Below are positions 37,945 through 39,452 of a stretch of DNA of 39,452 nt, piece after piece (within the stretch, counting starts at the first letter, position 1; each line of letters starts with the position of its first letter). The notes beneath the pieces are model-generated. The model had not been told where the DNA came from, did no database searches, and was given only the letters and a program-made list of their open reading frames with translations. The translations under genes and the position numbers were made by a program. The DNA is from an uncultured Eggerthella sp. (GTDB lineage: Bacteria; Actinomycetota; Coriobacteriia; Coriobacteriales; Eggerthellaceae): assembly GCA_937998355.1 (NCBI GenBank), contig CALLDI010000008.1, positions 1 to 39,452 of the forward strand, read 5' to 3'.

Positions 37945-39452
37945 ATGGACACGACCAAACACGAAGGCCGCCTCTGTTCGGCCGGACGAAACGTACGAGT
38001 ATTTTTCTTCACCGCATTGATCGGATTCGCACTCGCATTTTGCGGGTTTGCTGCAACAGCATATGCTGATTCGTCAAATGCTCTTGGTGACGCTGCGGAT
38101 TCGTCGAGCGCTTCTATCTCGACGGCAGCCACTGGGCAATATGCAACGTTATCGGTGACGGGAACCGCGAATCAAGTCGAGGCGCGTAAGATGCTCGATC
38201 TGGTGAATAGCGCCCGAGCGAAGCAAAGTAGCGCGCTCCCGAAGCTCACGTGGGATTATAACCTTGAAAAGATCGCCATGCAGCGTGCAGCAGAGCTGTC
38301 GATCTATTTCAACCACACACGCCCGAATGGGTCGCAGTGGAGTTCGCTCGTTAGCGGTTATCAAGCATCTGCCGAAAATCTTCAAGTGAGCGGCGGATCG
38401 TTGAATGCGGTCACGGCTAACGACCAGTGGATAGCCTCTCCTGAGCATTGGAACAACATGATCGATTCCGGCTTCACCTGTATGGCGGCAGCTACGTTCG
38501 AAGTGAACGACTGTACCTATTGGGTCGAGTTGTTCGGCTCATCCAACAGGCAAACTACTGCAACAGCTGTGGTGAGCGGTGTGAAGACGTATTCGATCGA
38601 GGCATTACCGAGCAATATCAGCCTTTCTTTTTCGAAGACTTTGCCTGCGAATCCCGTGATCGGCGCATTCGCCCAGTATGCTATCGTCAACACGAACAAA
38701 GGATGGACCCACGCGAAGACTCCGATCAATGCGGATTCATTCACCTGGGCTTCTTCGGATAGCTATGTCGTGACCATCGATTCGAAGGGCAGTGCGGTCG
38801 TCAAGGAGGATGGAACCACTACCATCACCGCCAAGAACAAGACGCTCAGCACTGTATCGCTTTCCAATACGGTCACGGTGAAGAAAGCATCGACGGATGG
38901 TTCGACTTCGAGCGGATCGAACTCTGGCGGAACAACATCGGGCGGTAATTCGGGAAGTTCGAACAATGGTTCCTCGGCGAACAAGCCTTCCACTGGTGGT
39001 AATTCTTCAGGATCGGGCAGCATCGGACCTGCTAGCAGTGTGCCTGCGGTTTCGGGAAAATGGATCAAGAGCGGAAGCCGTTGGTGGTTCTCCTACGATG
39101 CTAAGACCCAGAAGGCCCAAGGTAAGTCCTATCCAGCCAATGAATTCGCAAGCATCAATGGTACGAAGTACTACTTCGATTCCAAAGGCTGGATGAAGAC
39201 CGGCTGGCAGAAGATCTCGGGCACCTGGTATTACTTCAAGTCCTCTGGCGCTATGGCTACTGGTTGGCAGAAGGTGAAGGGCAAGTGGTACTACCTGGCA
39301 AGCGATGGCAAGATGAAGACAGGCAAGATCACCGTCTCGGGCAAGGTCTACTTCCTGAACTCTTCTGGTGCCATGCGCACCGGTTGGATCAAGAGCAGCT
39401 CCAACTGGTATTACTGCAATGCGTCAGGAGACGCTGCAAAAGGCTGGAAGAA
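37945..39452 (+). CDS. Secreted CAP-domain protein with wall-binding repeats, incomplete at window end
   Basis: At least 502 residues, open to the window edge. The signal peptide (1-41) has a hydrophobic core FFFTALIGFALAF and a likely cut after TAYA. A CAP/SCP domain (about 78-195) shows LVNSARAKQSSALPKLTW, HTRPNGSQW, SAENLQVSGG and WIASPEHWNNMI; such domains occur in secreted bacterial proteins often of unknown activity. An Ig-like/BIG2-like segment (about 215-312) is followed by a Ser/Gly/Asn linker (about 315-368). Wall-binding repeats then begin with SRWWFSYDAK and GKSYPANEF, the same adaptor as in the protein at 30711-32684. A CAP domain plus wall anchor suggests a surface protein; its substrate is unknown. 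Confidence 0.85.
   Translation, partial: MDTTKHEGRLCSAGRNVRVFFFTALIGFALAFCGFAATAYADSSNALGDAADSSSASISTAATGQYATLSVTGTANQVEARKMLDLVNSARAKQSSALPKLTWDYNLEKIAMQRAAELSIYFNHTRPNGSQWSSLVSGYQASAENLQVSGGSLNAVTANDQWIASPEHWNNMIDSGFTCMAAATFEVNDCTYWVELFGSSNRQTTATAVVSGVKTYSIEALPSNISLSFSKTLPANPVIGAFAQYAIVNTNKGWTHAKTPINADSFTWASSDSYVVTIDSKGSAVVKEDGTTTITAKNKTLSTVSLSNTVTVKKASTDGSTSSGSNSGGTTSGGNSGSSNNGSSANKPSTGGNSSGSGSIGPASSVPAVSGKWIKSGSRWWFSYDAKTQKAQGKSYPANEFASINGTKYYFDSKGWMKTGWQKISGTWYYFKSSGAMATGWQKVKGKWYYLASDGKMKTGKITVSGKVYFLNSSGAMRTGWIKSSSNWYYCNASGDAAKGWK
39058..39452 (+). repeat. Wall-binding repeats at the C-terminus of the CAP-domain protein
   Basis: About six units before the window ends, for example GTWYYFKSSGAMATGW, GKWYYLASDGKMKTGK and SNWYYCNASGDAAKGW. 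They follow the same adaptor unit (WWFSY ... YPANEFASINGTKYYFD) as the protein at 30711. Array length is unknown because the window cuts it. Confidence 0.85.

Noticed and set aside
1..39452. CRISPR array, prophage, or integrated plasmid
   Set aside because: No regularly spaced direct repeats, integrase, phage structural genes or replication genes were found; the only protein-level repeats are the wall-binding modules.

Overview
This window looks like a chromosomal segment from a strictly anaerobic actinobacterium of the class Coriobacteriia (the Collinsella, Olsenella, Slackia and Eggerthella kind). I cannot name a genus. The evidence is moderate-to-high GC with GC-rich third codon positions, an oxygen-sensitive class III ribonucleotide reductase, AddAB rather than AdnAB or RecBCD, a gene order that mixes actinobacterial and Firmicute arrangements, and secreted proteins with choline-binding-type aromatic/glycine repeats. 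Almost all genes lie on the plus strand. The exceptions are a tRNA-Ala at the left edge and one GNAT acetyltransferase.

Layout. 1-1630: tRNA-Ala(CGC) with promoter and terminator on the minus strand, then a zinc-ligand-less homocysteine-methyltransferase-fold protein with a small unknown partner and a terminator. 1798-4834: nrdD-nrdG behind a promoter carrying two NrdR-box-like sites 32 bp apart. 4858-5009: a 152-bp inverted-repeat element with two hairpins, probably a mobile-element remnant. 5073-12681: addB-addA-rarA, a recombination and repair operon. 12727-14649: a DUF948-like membrane protein and an AI-2E family permease. 14728-19552: alaS, ruvX, mltG and a YqeG-type phosphatase. 19681-24293: aroC-aroK-aroB (shikimate to chorismate), an M24 peptidase and efp. 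24422-30684: a carboxyltransferase-AccB fusion, accC, an Asp23 protein, nusB, xseB and dxs. 30711-32684: a secreted wall-binding-repeat protein. 32808-33371: the GNAT gene. 33545-35185: amtB-glnK. 35255-37833: leuA and a zinc-ribbon membrane protein. 37945 to the end: a CAP-domain secreted protein with the same wall-binding repeats, cut by the window edge.

How the genes fit together. The long alaS-to-dxs run recalls the mycobacterial order alaS-ruvX-mltG...aroC-aroK-aroB-aroQ-pepQ-efp-nusB. Between efp and nusB it carries the Bacillus-type block accB-accC-asp23, and after nusB the Bacillus-type xseB...dxs. The most striking object is at 24422-26320. An oxaloacetate decarboxylase/pyruvate carboxylase-type carboxyltransferase is fused in frame to a complete AccB, and the junction still holds a strong Shine-Dalgarno sequence and a GTG start for AccB alone. 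The locus could therefore make both a two-subunit pyruvate carboxylase-like enzyme and a free biotin carrier for acetyl-CoA carboxylase. Other points of interest are the NrdR-type site pair, the element at 4858-5009, the zinc-ligand-less methyltransferase homologue, and two surface proteins sharing one wall-binding module. Everything here was read by eye, and homology calls rest on recognised motifs, not on searches.
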